This document shows, piece after piece, positions 7,435 to 16,124 of a stretch of DNA of 64,000 bases. Source of the stretch: Streptosporangium lutulentum (GTDB lineage: Bacteria > Actinomycetota > Actinomycetes > Streptosporangiales > Streptosporangiaceae); NCBI RefSeq assembly GCF_030811455.1, contig NZ_JAUSQU010000001.1:2604001-2668000 (forward strand), read 5' to 3'. A program made the translations under genes and the position numbers. The number at the start of each line of letters is the position of its first letter. Position 1 is the first letter of the stretch. Under the pieces are notes generated by a model. The model saw nothing but the letters and a program-made list of their open reading frames with translations, made no database searches and was not told the origin of the DNA.

Positions 7435-9120
7435 GTGAGCATCACCAGACCAACCTCGGCCACGATCGTCGCCGCAGCCTGCGGGCTGCTGGCCGGCGCG
7501 GCCTCGCTGGGGTCGGCCGAGCTGGCCGCGGCGCTGTGGCGACCGCAGTCCGGGCCGCTACCGGCCGTGGGATCGGCGTTCATCGACCTGACCCCCGGCT
7601 GGTTGAAGGACTTCGCCATCCGTACCTTCGGGGAGAACGACAAACCGGTCTTGCTGCTGGGCCTGATGGCGGCCGTCGCCGCTCTGGCCGCCGTCGCGGG
7701 GATCTCCGCACCTCGCCATCCCCGCCCCGCCGTCGCGACCCTGGTCGGCCTGGGAGTGGTCGCCGCCCTGGCCGCCCGGGGGCGGCCGGGCGCCGGCGCG
7801 CTGGACGCGGCGCCGTCCCTGCTGGCCGCCGCCGTCGGTGCGCTGACCCTGCTGCTCCTGCGCCGCGCGTGGCTGCGAGCCTTCACCGCACCCCGCCCGG
7901 CACACCGGCCGGCCGGCGGCCCTACCCCGGCTACCGGAGCCCGCACCCAGCCGGCCCTTCCTCCGGAAACGGACCGAGCGGAAACAGACCGCGCGGGGAC
8001 GGGGACAGACCGCGTGGAGACGGGGCCGGCCACTCAGGCTCAGACGCCCCGCGCCGCCGATCGCCGCACGTTGCTGCTGACCGGGGCCGCGACCTTGGGC
8101 CTGGCCACCTTCAGCGGCGGTGCCGGGCGGGTGATCACCGGTGCCCGAGACAGCGCCGCCGGCGGTGCCGGCCTGGTGCTGCCCCGCCCGGCCGACCCCG
8201 CCGCGCCGCTGCCCTCCGGCAGCGACCTGCGCATCGCCGGGCTCAGCCCCTACACCACGCCCACCGCCGACTTCTACCGCGTCGACACCGCTCTGATCAT
8301 CCCTCGCGTGCCGCACCGCGACTGGCGGCTGCGCATCCATGGCCTGGTCGACCGGCCCGTCGAGCTCACCTTCGACGACCTGCTCGCCCGCCCGCTGGCT
8401 GAGCGCGACATCACCTTGACGTGCGTGTCCAACGAGGTCGGCGGCCCCTACGCCGGCCACGCCCGCTGGCTGGGCGTCGACCTGGCCGCGCTGCTGCGCC
8501 AGGCCGGAGTGCGATCGGGAGCCGATCAGATCCTGTCGCGCTCGGCCGACGGCTGGACCTGCGCCACTCCCGTCGAAACCGTCCTGGACGGCCGCGACGC
8601 GCTCCTGGCCGTCGGCATGAACGGCCAGGTACTGCCTCCCGTGCATGGCTTTCCCGCCCGCATGATCGTGCCCGGCCTGTATGGGTACGTCTCGGCCACC
8701 AAGTGGGTCACCGACCTCAAACTCACCCGCTTCGCCGACGAGCCGGCCTACTGGACGGTGCGCGGCTGGGCCGAGCGGGCCCCCATCAAGACCGCCTCGC
8801 GCATCGACGTGCCCAAGGCGTTCGCCCGGCTGCCCGCCGGACGCCTGACCGTCGCCGGTGTGGCCTGGGCCCAGCACCGCGGCGTCGACGCCGTGGAGGT
8901 CCGCATCGACGGCGGACCCTGGCACCAGGCCCGCCTGGCGCCCTCGGCCAACGCCGACACCTGGCGCCAATGGCACCTCGACTGGCAGGTCGCCCCCGGT
9001 GAGCACCGCCTGGAGGTGCGCGCCACCGACGCCACCGGCCACACCCAGCCCTCCCAGCGCGTGACGCCCTTCCCCGACGGCGCCACCGGCTGGCACTCCG
9101 TCGTGGTGACGGTCCGATGA
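7435..9120 (+). CDS. Membrane-anchored sulfite-oxidase-type molybdopterin oxidoreductase
   Basis: 561 residues, GTG start. The first third holds about four hydrophobic helices, then a low-complexity linker rich in ETDR repeats. A twin-arginine-like stretch, 'RRTLLLTGAATLGLATF', precedes the molybdopterin domain ('RDWRLRIHGLVDRPVELTFD', with the Mo-ligating Cys in 'ITLTCVSNEVGGPYAGHARW'). The C-terminal beta domain is the Mo-co dimerisation type. The catalytic domain should be extracytoplasmic. Proteins of this architecture sit near sigK loci in several actinobacteria; substrate unknown, with methionine-sulfoxide or sulfite-like redox chemistry plausible. Its promoter and position make it a likely SigK target. 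Confidence 0.85.
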   Translation: MSITRPTSATIVAAACGLLAGAASLGSAELAAALWRPQSGPLPAVGSAFIDLTPGWLKDFAIRTFGENDKPVLLLGLMAAVAALAAVAGISAPRHPRPAVATLVGLGVVAALAARGRPGAGALDAAPSLLAAAVGALTLLLLRRAWLRAFTAPRPAHRPAGGPTPATGARTQPALPPETDRAETDRAGTGTDRVETGPATQAQTPRAADRRTLLLTGAATLGLATFSGGAGRVITGARDSAAGGAGLVLPRPADPAAPLPSGSDLRIAGLSPYTTPTADFYRVDTALIIPRVPHRDWRLRIHGLVDRPVELTFDDLLARPLAERDITLTCVSNEVGGPYAGHARWLGVDLAALLRQAGVRSGADQILSRSADGWTCATPVETVLDGRDALLAVGMNGQVLPPVHGFPARMIVPGLYGYVSATKWVTDLKLTRFADEPAYWTVRGWAERAPIKTASRIDVPKAFARLPAGRLTVAGVAWAQHRGVDAVEVRIDGGPWHQARLAPSANADTWRQWHLDWQVAPGEHRLEVRATDATGHTQPSQRVTPFPDGATGWHSVVVTVR

Positions 9121-9182
9121 CCACCACGACGAACGTTCCTCAACAGCTCACCACCCATCGAACACCAGCGAAGGAAACGATC

Positions 9183-9818
9183 ATGAACATGCGCCTCATC
9201 ACACTGCCGGCCCTGGCGGCCGCACTGGCCATGACCGCCGCGTGCAGCGGCACCGGCGGCGACACCGCCGCCGACGTCGCCGCCCCGGCCACCTCCCAAC
9301 CCCCCGCCTCGACCGGTACCGAGCCCAGCGAGCCGACGGCCTCGCCCATGCCGTTCGGCGCGGCCTGCTCGGCCGTACCCGTCTCCGGAGAGGGCAGCTT
9401 CACCGGCATGGCCGACGACCCGGTGGCCACCGCGGCCTCCAACAACCCGGTCCTGTCGACGCTGGTCGCCGCGGTCACAAAGGCCGGCCTGGTCGACACG
9501 CTCAACTCCGCCGAAGACATCACCGTGTTCGCCCCCACCGACGACGCCTTCGCCAAGATTCCCAAGGAGACGCTGGACAAGGTGCTGGCCGACAAGAAGA
9601 TGCTCACCTCCATCCTCACCTACCACGTCGTCTCGGGCCGTAAGACGCCCACCGACCTGGAAAACGGCAGCTTCACCACCCTGCAGGGCGGCAAGGTGAC
9701 CACCAGCGGCTCCGGAGAGGACTACAAGGCAGACGACGCCACCGTCGTCTGCGGCAATGTGTCCACCCGCAACGCCACCGTCTACCTCGTCGACACCGTG
9801 CTGATGCCCAAGAGCTGA
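9183..9818 (+). CDS. Fasciclin-domain lipoprotein (MPT70/MPT83-like)
   Basis: 211 residues. The ATG at 9183 is chosen because it follows GAAGGAAA and starts a signal peptide, 'MNMRLITLPALAAALAMTA', ending in a lipoprotein cysteine; an upstream ATG at 9117 would bury the signal. A Ser/Thr/Pro linker leads to one FAS1 domain ('AEDITVFAPTDDAFAKIP', 'LTYHVVSGRKTPTDL'). MPT70/MPT83 of mycobacteria are the main SigK-regulated products, so the operon reproduces that link. It lies 62 bp after the molybdoenzyme and is probably co-transcribed. Confidence 0.9.
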   Translation: MNMRLITLPALAAALAMTAACSGTGGDTAADVAAPATSQPPASTGTEPSEPTASPMPFGAACSAVPVSGEGSFTGMADDPVATAASNNPVLSTLVAAVTKAGLVDTLNSAEDITVFAPTDDAFAKIPKETLDKVLADKKMLTSILTYHVVSGRKTPTDLENGSFTTLQGGKVTTSGSGEDYKADDATVVCGNVSTRNATVYLVDTVLMPKS

Positions 9819-9839
9819 TCCGCAGGGCCGATCACGATG

Positions 9840-9877
9840 CCCGCCGTACCGCCGACGCATACAGGCGGTACGGCGGG
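9840..9877 (+). terminator. Stem-loop terminator after fasciclin gene
   Basis: Perfect 14-bp inverted repeat, CCCGCCGTACCGCC at 9840-9853 and its complement at 9864-9877, with a 10-base loop, 21 bases after the stop. It stands between convergent genes and can serve both strands. Confidence 0.75.
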
Positions 9878-9903
9878 TGCCGTGTTCGTTGACGGCGCCC
9901 GGA

Positions 9904-10845
9904 TCACCGCGCCGGCGTGGCGCTGCGATGCTCCTGCGGGCTGATGCCGTACACCCGCTTGAACGCCGAGCTGAGGGCGAACCCGCTGCCGTAGCCGACC
10001 TGCCGGGCGACGGCGTTCAGCGTGGTGTCGGATTGGCGCAGCAGGTCGGCGGCCAGGGCCAGGCGCCACTCGGTCAGGTAGGTCATCGGCGGCGTGCCGA
10101 CGGCGTTGCGGAAGCACTCGGCCAGCGTCGCCCGTGACACGCCGATCTCGGCGGCGACCCGCGCCAGAGTCCAGTCGTTCGCCGGGTCCTCGTGGAACAG
10201 GCGCAGTGCCTCGCCGGCCACCGGGTGGGTGTGGGCTCGGTACCAGGCCGGGGACTCGGCCTCGGGCCGGTCGAACCACACCCGCAGCACCGAGATGAGC
10301 AGCAGGTCGAGCAGGCGGTCGAGCACGACGCCCTGGGCCGGCCCCTGTTCGGTGACCTCCCGGGCCAGCACCGGGAGGAGCGTCGAGTCCCAGGTGTCTT
10401 CGGACACGACCAGCAGCGGCGGCAGCACGTCGAGCAGGCGCTGGCCGACGGCGCCGACCTCCTCGTACACGCCGAGCAGCAGCTGCACCGACCCGTCGGG
10501 GTTGCTGCCCCACGTGCGCACCCCCAGCGCCATCCGCTCGCGCAGATCGACGCCCTCGGGCGTGACGCATCGCTGGCCGGGGTGCACGATGACCTGCGGC
10601 GGGGTCGCGGTGTCGTCGCTCATCACGTAGGGGGCCGGCCCACGGATGATGGCGACGTCGCCCGGGCGCAGCCGTACCGGCTCGCCGTGGTCGGGCTCGA
10701 CGCACGCTTCGCCGCCGAGCATGACGGCGAGGCACAGCGGCGACCCGTCCTGGACCCGGATCGACCATGGGGGATCCAGCACGATGCGGAGGAGGAAGGC
10801 GCCGCTGGCTCGCGGTCCCTCAAGTAACCCTGCGAGTGCGTCCAC
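9904..10845 (-). CDS. AraC family regulator with cupin ligand domain
   Basis: 313 residues, GTG start. The N-terminal half is a cupin-like ligand domain ('LRPGDVAIIRGPAPYVMSDD'). The C-terminal half holds two AraC helix-turn-helices ('WTLARVAAEIGVSRATLAEC' and 'VARQVGYGSGFALSSAFKRV'). It is divergent from the NmrA-like gene, 80 bp apart, a pair often seen together, so it probably controls that gene. Confidence 0.9.
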   Translation of the reverse strand: MDALAGLLEGPRASGAFLLRIVLDPPWSIRVQDGSPLCLAVMLGGEACVEPDHGEPVRLRPGDVAIIRGPAPYVMSDDTATPPQVIVHPGQRCVTPEGVDLRERMALGVRTWGSNPDGSVQLLLGVYEEVGAVGQRLLDVLPPLLVVSEDTWDSTLLPVLAREVTEQGPAQGVVLDRLLDLLLISVLRVWFDRPEAESPAWYRAHTHPVAGEALRLFHEDPANDWTLARVAAEIGVSRATLAECFRNAVGTPPMTYLTEWRLALAADLLRQSDTTLNAVARQVGYGSGFALSSAFKRVYGISPQEHRSATPAR

Positions 10846-10925
10846 CTCTCAAGAGTAGACGATTGAATATGCATTCCGGCATTTCAGCCATGGAACATCC
10901 AGATGGTGTCGTTCAGGCTGGAGAC

Positions 10926-11759
10926 ATGACACCAAACGAGCACACGACGTTGGTCCTCGGTGGTACCGGCCGGGTCGGCCGCCGGGTGACCCGGAGGCTG
11001 ATCGAGCGAGGCGTCAACGTGCGGGTCGGCTCCCGCACCGGCGAGCCCCCGTTCGACTGGGAGGACCCCTCAACCTGGGCCGGCGCCGTCGCCGGCGTCA
11101 AGTCGGCCTACCTGATGTACTACCCCGAGGTCGAGTGGCCCGGCGCCGGTGACGCCATCGCCGCCGTGGCCCGGCTGGCGGTCGACGCCGGCGTCGACCG
11201 CCTGGTCCTGCTGTCGGCCCGCAACCAGGACGAGGCCGTCCGGTGCGAGGACGCCGTGACGAGCCTCCCGGTCGAGTGGACCATCGTCGCCCCGGCCTCG
11301 TTCAACCAGAACTTCGACGAGGGCGTGTTCCTGGAGCCGCTGCGCCACGGCGTGCTGGCCCTGCCCGCCGGCGACAACGCCGACCCGTTCATCGACGCCG
11401 GCGACATCGCCGACGTCGTGGTGGCGGCCCTCACCGAGGACGGCCACGTGGGCGAGCGCTACGAGCTGACGGGCCCCCGCCTGTGGACCTTCGCCGAAGG
11501 CGTCGCCGAGATCGCCCGGGCGACGGGCCGCGAGCTCCGCTACGTGCCGATCACCCGGGACCGGTTCGCCGACGCGATCGTCGACGACGGCGCCCCGCGC
11601 GAGTTCGCCGAGCCGCTGGCCACGCTCATCTCCGAGTTCTTCGACGGCCGGAACAGCTCGCTGGCCGACGGCGTCGAGCGTGCCCTGAACCGCAAGCCCC
11701 GCGACTTCGCGGACTGGGTGGCCGAGATCGCCCCCACCGGCGTGTGGGACGCCGCCTAG
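10926..11759 (+). CDS. NmrA-like NAD(P)-binding protein
   Basis: 277 residues. The start at 10926 places 'TLVLGGTGRVGRRVTRRLIE' (GxxGxxG) at the N-terminus; the GGAG upstream is only two bases away, so initiation may be weak or differently placed. 'VDRLVLLSARNQ' and 'EWTIVAPASFNQNF' are typical of the NmrA/HSCARG group, atypical SDRs that sense NAD(P) redox state or reduce small substrates. The catalytic YxxxK is absent, as usual for the group. It is divergent from the AraC-type regulator. Confidence 0.85.
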   Translation: MTPNEHTTLVLGGTGRVGRRVTRRLIERGVNVRVGSRTGEPPFDWEDPSTWAGAVAGVKSAYLMYYPEVEWPGAGDAIAAVARLAVDAGVDRLVLLSARNQDEAVRCEDAVTSLPVEWTIVAPASFNQNFDEGVFLEPLRHGVLALPAGDNADPFIDAGDIADVVVAALTEDGHVGERYELTGPRLWTFAEGVAEIARATGRELRYVPITRDRFADAIVDDGAPREFAEPLATLISEFFDGRNSSLADGVERALNRKPRDFADWVAEIAPTGVWDAA

Positions 11760-11821
11760 ATGAGTGATTCCAAGGGGTGCCTGGTCTGAGCCTGCGCGGT
11801 GGACGCGGCGGCCGTCCACCT

Positions 11822-11980
11822 CAAGCTGGGGGGTTCGGGCCCGACCTCCCATGCGCGGGTCTTCCCGTCCACCGGGTTCAGGCTGCCGGCGACGGTACGG
11901 ATCAGCACCTCATCGGCTCCCGGAGCGGGCTGGGGAACCTCCCGGACGGATGGGACTTCGGGCCCGCCGTGGCCGGCCGT
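11822..11980 (-). pseudogene. N-terminal fragment of a zinc-type alcohol dehydrogenase/quinone reductase
   Basis: On the minus strand a frame reads 'GGPEVPSVREVPQPAPGADE' then 'VLIRTVAGSLNPVDGKTRA', the GroES-like N-terminus of MDR-family NADPH:quinone reductases. Similarity stops after about 50 residues and no Rossmann part follows. It sits downstream of the MFS gene and is a remnant. Confidence 0.7.
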
Positions 11981-12018
11981 GCACGGCGACCTCCTTGGCG
12001 GGGCGAACGGACGGGGAA

Positions 12019-13215
12019 TCAGGCGGCGGCGGAGGTGGAGACCTCGGGTCCGGCGTCCTGCGCCGACGTCCGTGTCCGGGGCAGGACGAGATAGGTGAGG
12101 GCCAGTCCGATCAGGCTCAGCACCGCGCCCGCCAGGCCGGTCCAGCGCAGAGCGCCGACGGCGACGATCGCGCCGCCGATGACCGAGCCGGCTGCGGCGC
12201 CCAGGTTGAAGGCGCCCACATTGACAGAGACGGCCAGGGTCGGAGCGGCGCCCGCGTGGTGCAGGATCAGTCCCTGCAGCGGGGCGATGGTCGCGGTGGC
12301 GAGCAGGCCGAGCACCAGGACCGCGGCCACGGCGGTGGGTTGCCACACCGCGGCGAACGGAATGAGCAGGAGCGTCCCCGTCAGCCCGCCGAAGACCCCG
12401 CGTACGGTCGCGCTCATCGATTTGTCGGTCAGCTTTCCGGCGGTGAGGTTGCCGAGGAAACTGCCCGCGCCGTAGGCGAGCAGCAGACCGGAGACCGCCG
12501 CGGCGGAGAAGCCGGAGACGCGGGTCAGCAGCGGGGCGATGTAGGTGAACACCGTGGCGACCCCGGAGAAGCCCACCGCGGTGGTGGCGATGGCGAGCAT
12601 GACCGGCCGACGCGTCACCACGCGTATCTCGTCACGCAGTCGCGTGGCCGGCGCCTCCTGCCGGGGCAGCACCGCGGCCAGGAGAACGGTGCCCGCCACG
12701 GCAAGAGCGGTCAGCACAGCGAACGGTGCCCGCCATCCGGCACTCTGCCCGAGCAGCGCCCCCAGGGGCACCCCGAGGAGCGTGGCCACGGTGAAGCCGG
12801 AGGCGACGGTGGCAATGGCCGAGCCCGCCTTCTCGGCCGGGACCACCCGGGTCGCCGTCACCAGCGCCAGGGCCAGGAAAGCGGCGTGGCTGAGCGAGGA
12901 CACCACACGGCCCACCAGGAGCAGGCCGAACGAAGGCGCCACGGCGCTGATCGCGCTGCCTGCCGCGAACAGCGCCATCAGGCCGACGGCGAGCCCCTTG
13001 CGCGGCAGACGCGCGGTCAGCGGGGCCATGACGGGCCCTCCGACCACCACTCCGAGCGCGTACGCGGTCACCGCTTGTCCAGCGGTTCCCACGGAGACGT
13101 CCAGATCAGCTCCGACCTGGGGCAGCAGCCCGGCGATCAGGTACTCCGAGGTACCCACGACGAAGACGCTCGCGCACAATGCCGCGAGCGTCGCGAAACC
13201 CTTGTTCACGTTCAT
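12019..13215 (-). CDS. MFS transporter, DHA1/AraJ type
   Basis: 398 residues, 12 predicted helices. 'LIAGLLPQVGADLDVSVGTA' and 'YALGVVVGGPVMAPLTARLP' are the first two segments of the Cmx/AraJ drug-efflux group, with motif A recognisable after helix 2. Proton-driven export of a small compound across the inner membrane is the usual role. It is divergent from a merR-like gene, with a perfect palindrome between. Confidence 0.88.
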   Translation of the reverse strand: MNVNKGFATLAALCASVFVVGTSEYLIAGLLPQVGADLDVSVGTAGQAVTAYALGVVVGGPVMAPLTARLPRKGLAVGLMALFAAGSAISAVAPSFGLLLVGRVVSSLSHAAFLALALVTATRVVPAEKAGSAIATVASGFTVATLLGVPLGALLGQSAGWRAPFAVLTALAVAGTVLLAAVLPRQEAPATRLRDEIRVVTRRPVMLAIATTAVGFSGVATVFTYIAPLLTRVSGFSAAAVSGLLLAYGAGSFLGNLTAGKLTDKSMSATVRGVFGGLTGTLLLIPFAAVWQPTAVAAVLVLGLLATATIAPLQGLILHHAGAAPTLAVSVNVGAFNLGAAAGSVIGGAIVAVGALRWTGLAGAVLSLIGLALTYLVLPRTRTSAQDAGPEVSTSAAA

Positions 13216-13231
13216 GCCGCAGACGCTAAAG

Positions 13232-13249
13232 TCTCATATCAATATGAGA
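13232..13249. promoter_or_regulatory. Perfect palindrome, probable MerR-type operator
   Basis: TCTCATATCAATATGAGA is a perfect 18-bp palindrome in the 79-bp gap between the MFS and MerR-like genes, 17 bases from the MFS start. MerR regulators bind such dyads within an over-long promoter spacer and untwist it when a ligand binds. Confidence 0.7.
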
Positions 13250-13294
13250 GTCAAGTCGAGCGGGCAAGGCCCGCGCGGCCGTCAGGAGGTTCTT

Positions 13295-13684
13295 GTGCGT
13301 ATCGGTGAGCTGTCCCGGCGGACCGGCGTGGCCGTGTACCTTCTGCGCTACTACGAGGAACAGGGCCTGCTCCACCCGCAGCGGCGCCCCAGCGGTTACC
13401 GGGAATACGTCGAAGAGGACGTTGCCGTCGTCCGCCGCATCCGCAGCCTCCTGGCCGCCGGCCTGAACACCTCGACGATCACCACGGTCCTGCCGTGCCT
13501 GCGGGACGCCGGCGACCGTCTCGTCCCCACCTGCTCAGACCTGCTCGCCGACCTCCACCGGGAGCGCGACCGCATCGCTCAGATCATCACCGACCTTCAG
13601 ACCTCCATGAACGCGCTCGATGACGTCATCGCCGCGGCCCCGGCCGACGTCACTCGCCGGGCACCGGCCTCACTCGGCGCATGA
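13295..13684 (+). CDS. MerR family regulator
   Basis: 129 residues from the GTG at 13295, preceded by a perfect AGGAGG. 'RIGELSRRTGVAVYLLRYYE' and 'EQGLLHPQRRPSGYREY' form the winged HTH. A coiled-coil follows ('HRERDRIAQIITDLQTSMNA'). There is no obvious metal-binding cysteine pair beyond two isolated cysteines, so a drug or redox ligand is more likely than a metal. It probably activates the divergent MFS gene. Confidence 0.9.
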   Translation: MRIGELSRRTGVAVYLLRYYEEQGLLHPQRRPSGYREYVEEDVAVVRRIRSLLAAGLNTSTITTVLPCLRDAGDRLVPTCSDLLADLHRERDRIAQIITDLQTSMNALDDVIAAAPADVTRRAPASLGA

Positions 13685-13696
13685 ACGAAGCGGTTC

Positions 13697-13873
13697 TCAC
13701 ACGGGCTCGGGGAAGGGCTGGTCGAAGTAGCGGTACTGGCCACCGCCGAACCGGTAACGCCCCATGTCGACCGTGGAGCGGAACCGATCGGTCTCGTCAT
13801 ACAGTCCGGCCAGGCCGGCGCATTCGGCGGGCGTGAGCAGCCCCGGCGGCAGGGCACACCCGTACTCGTCCGG
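13697..13873 (-). pseudogene. N-terminal fragment of a 2-oxoglutarate/Fe(II) oxygenase
   Basis: Read on the minus strand this stretch gives 'PPGLLTPAECAGLAGLYDE' then 'RSTVDMGRYRFGGGQYRYF' and stops shortly after 'FPEPV' at 13697. That is the N-terminal part of an actinobacterial prolyl-hydroxylase-like oxygenase; the HxD...H iron-binding half is missing. It lies directly after the Gfo/Idh stop. Confidence 0.65.
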
Positions 13874-15130
13874 TCACGCCGGACCGGGCTGCCACGTCCC
13901 CTGCGCCACCCGCGGCACGAACGCGTCCAGGCCGGTCACCGGGAAGCGCACCGTCTCACCCGTCTCGGCGGACAGGTAAGCGGCCATCATCAGCTCGCTG
14001 ACCTCGACGCCGTGCCTCAGGTTCTCTCGCGGCTGCCGCCGGGCGAGGAAGTCCGTGGCCACCGCCCGGTTCTCCGTCGTGTACCCGTAGGTCAATGCCT
14101 CGTCGGACACAATCGGCAGCAGGCCCTGCTCCGCGCCCTGCTTCTCGACCAGGTCCTCGCCCTCGGGGGAGCGGATCTCACGGCTGAGGAACAGCTGCGC
14201 CTCGGTGTTCAGCGTGCTGGCGCTCATCGAGTACTCCGGCCCGAGCAGCTCGAACGTCAGCCGCAGCCCGGGCCCGACGTAGTTCCACGACGTGGTCGCC
14301 TCGACGACCGCCACGTCGCCGTCGCCGTTGCGGAACGTGACGGTCGCATGGGCGTAGTCCTCGGCCGGCTGCCGAGTGTAGTCGACGGCACCGCCGAACC
14401 GCTCGGCCAGCTGCGCGGCGTGCCGTTTGCGCGACCACTTCAGTGAGGCGATCTGCGCACTCACCGACACCGGAGTGAGCCAGGTCGACTGGTCCACGCC
14501 GGGCGGTGTCAGCAGGTACCGGCCGGCCTCGATCGAGTGGCACATCATGTCGCTGAGCACGCCGCCGCCCTGCCGCGTCCCGTCCCAGAACCAGGCGGCG
14601 TGCGGGCCGCTGTGCTCCTCGGCGCACCGGGCGAGGTACGGCGTCCCGGCCAGCGCGGCGCCCCGGGCCCAGAGCAGCTCGTGGCCCCGGGTGACGGCGG
14701 GCGCGTACACCTGGTTCTCCAGGTACGCGTGCAGCAGCCCGGCGCCCTCGACCAGCTCCAGCACCCGGCGGGCCTCGGCGAGGTTACGGCCGAGCGGCTT
14801 CTCGACGGCGACGCCGATGAGGGACGCGCGCCCGGACGTGACCTCGTCGGCGATGGTCTCGATGACGGCCGGCCGGGCGTGGTTCGGCGCCACCACCCAG
14901 ACGGCGTCGACCCGCGGGTCGCGGACCAGCTCGCGCAGGTCGGTGTAGGCACGCGCGTCTCCGACCCGCAGTTCGCGGCAGCGGTCGGCCAGCGCCTGCG
15001 CGCTCTCGGCCCGCGGACTCTGGACGGCGACGATGTCGGCGTCGCGGACGCCGGTCCACGAGGTGACGTGGAAGTTCGCCATGAATCCGGCGCCGACGAT
15101 GCCGACTCCGAGCCGTTCGCTGTTCTCCAT
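13874..15130 (-). CDS. Gfo/Idh/MocA family sugar dehydrogenase
   Basis: 418 residues. The NAD-binding Rossmann motif 'LGVGIVGAGFMANFHVTSW' is at the N-terminus; 'VAVEKPLGRNLAEARRV' holds the EKP signature, and 'GGGVLSDMMCHSIEAGRYLL' the catalytic-domain histidine region. It is the last gene of the leftward sugar-ABC cluster, 13 bp after permease 1. Likely role: NAD-dependent oxidation of the imported sugar or cyclitol. Substrate unknown. Confidence 0.9.
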   Translation of the reverse strand: MENSERLGVGIVGAGFMANFHVTSWTGVRDADIVAVQSPRAESAQALADRCRELRVGDARAYTDLRELVRDPRVDAVWVVAPNHARPAVIETIADEVTSGRASLIGVAVEKPLGRNLAEARRVLELVEGAGLLHAYLENQVYAPAVTRGHELLWARGAALAGTPYLARCAEEHSGPHAAWFWDGTRQGGGVLSDMMCHSIEAGRYLLTPPGVDQSTWLTPVSVSAQIASLKWSRKRHAAQLAERFGGAVDYTRQPAEDYAHATVTFRNGDGDVAVVEATTSWNYVGPGLRLTFELLGPEYSMSASTLNTEAQLFLSREIRSPEGEDLVEKQGAEQGLLPIVSDEALTYGYTTENRAVATDFLARRQPRENLRHGVEVSELMMAAYLSAETGETVRFPVTGLDAFVPRVAQGTWQPGPA

Positions 15131-15143
15131 CGTGGAAGGATCC

Positions 15144-16124
15144 CTAACTCCGAAGGCGTCGCTGCCGCCCGTAGAGCGACAGCAGGACGAGCAGGACGAC
15201 GCCGTTGACGACGGTGCGCCCGGCGCCGCCGATGTCCAGCGTGGTGAGCAGACTTTGCAGGACGGTCAGCACGACGGCGCCGACCGCGGTGCCGGCGTAG
15301 CCGCCGATGCCGCCGGCCAGCAGCGTCCCGCCGATGACGACGGCCGCCACCGACGGCAGCATGTACTGGTCGGCGAGGTCGAGGAAGACCGACTCGGTGT
15401 ACCCGAGCAGCAGGATGCCGGCCAGCCCGGCGAACGTCGCGGACAGCACGTACGCCAGGATCAGCGTGCGGTCGACCCGGACGCCGGTCAGCTTCGCGGC
15501 GATCCGGTTGGACCCGACGGCGAACAGGTTCCAGCCGAACGTGGTGCGGCGCAGCAGCCAGACGGCGAGCAGGCCGAGCAGCAGCCACAGGAACAGCAGC
15601 CCGGGCAGGTCGAGGATCACGCGGCCGTTGACCAGCGACGTGAGCGCCGGCGCCGCCCGGCCGCTGGCCTGCCCGCCGGTGTAGGCGAGGATCAGCCCCT
15701 GCACCACGCCGATCATGCCCAGCGTCATGACGAACGGCGGGATCCGCAGCAGCGTGATGCCCAGCCCGTTGACCAGCCCGATCGCCGCGGCGACCAGCAG
15801 CGCCAGGGCCACGGCCGGCACGATGTCGCCGTCGTCGCCGTCCATCACCCGCGACCCGATGATGGCCGCGAACGTCGCCACCTTGCCGACGGACAGGTCG
15901 ACGCCGCCGCCACCGGCGATGATCACGATGGTCTGGCCGATCGCGATGACGCCGAGGAACGCCGCCACCCGCATGAGGTTGACCAGCTGGCCGTACTCGG
16001 CGAACCCGGGCGAGACGATCTCGCCGACGATCACCAGGACGACGGCGACCGCGCCGGCCAGCGCCACCGGCCCGGGACGCCAGGCGAGGACCCGCCGAGG
16101 CGCCTCCACGGTCGGCGCGCTCAT
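15144..16124 (-). CDS. Sugar ABC transporter permease 1 (RbsC type)
   Basis: 326 residues. The ATG at 16124 overlaps the stop of permease 2 (ATGA). Eight to ten hydrophobic helices; 'GQTIVIIAGGGGVDLSVGKV' and 'LPSVAAVVIGGTLLAGGIGG' are the hallmark segments of BPD_transp_2 permeases for ribose/xylose-type sugars. It should form a heterodimer with permease 2. Confidence 0.92.
   Translation of the reverse strand: MSAPTVEAPRRVLAWRPGPVALAGAVAVVLVIVGEIVSPGFAEYGQLVNLMRVAAFLGVIAIGQTIVIIAGGGGVDLSVGKVATFAAIIGSRVMDGDDGDIVPAVALALLVAAAIGLVNGLGITLLRIPPFVMTLGMIGVVQGLILAYTGGQASGRAAPALTSLVNGRVILDLPGLLFLWLLLGLLAVWLLRRTTFGWNLFAVGSNRIAAKLTGVRVDRTLILAYVLSATFAGLAGILLLGYTESVFLDLADQYMLPSVAAVVIGGTLLAGGIGGYAGTAVGAVVLTVLQSLLTTLDIGGAGRTVVNGVVLLVLLSLYGRQRRLRS

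Noticed and set aside
11764..13308. Long plus-strand frame through the MFS gene
   Set aside because: Antisense shadow rich in Gly, Arg and Glu; the real genes are the minus-strand MFS and the plus-strand MerR starting at 13295.
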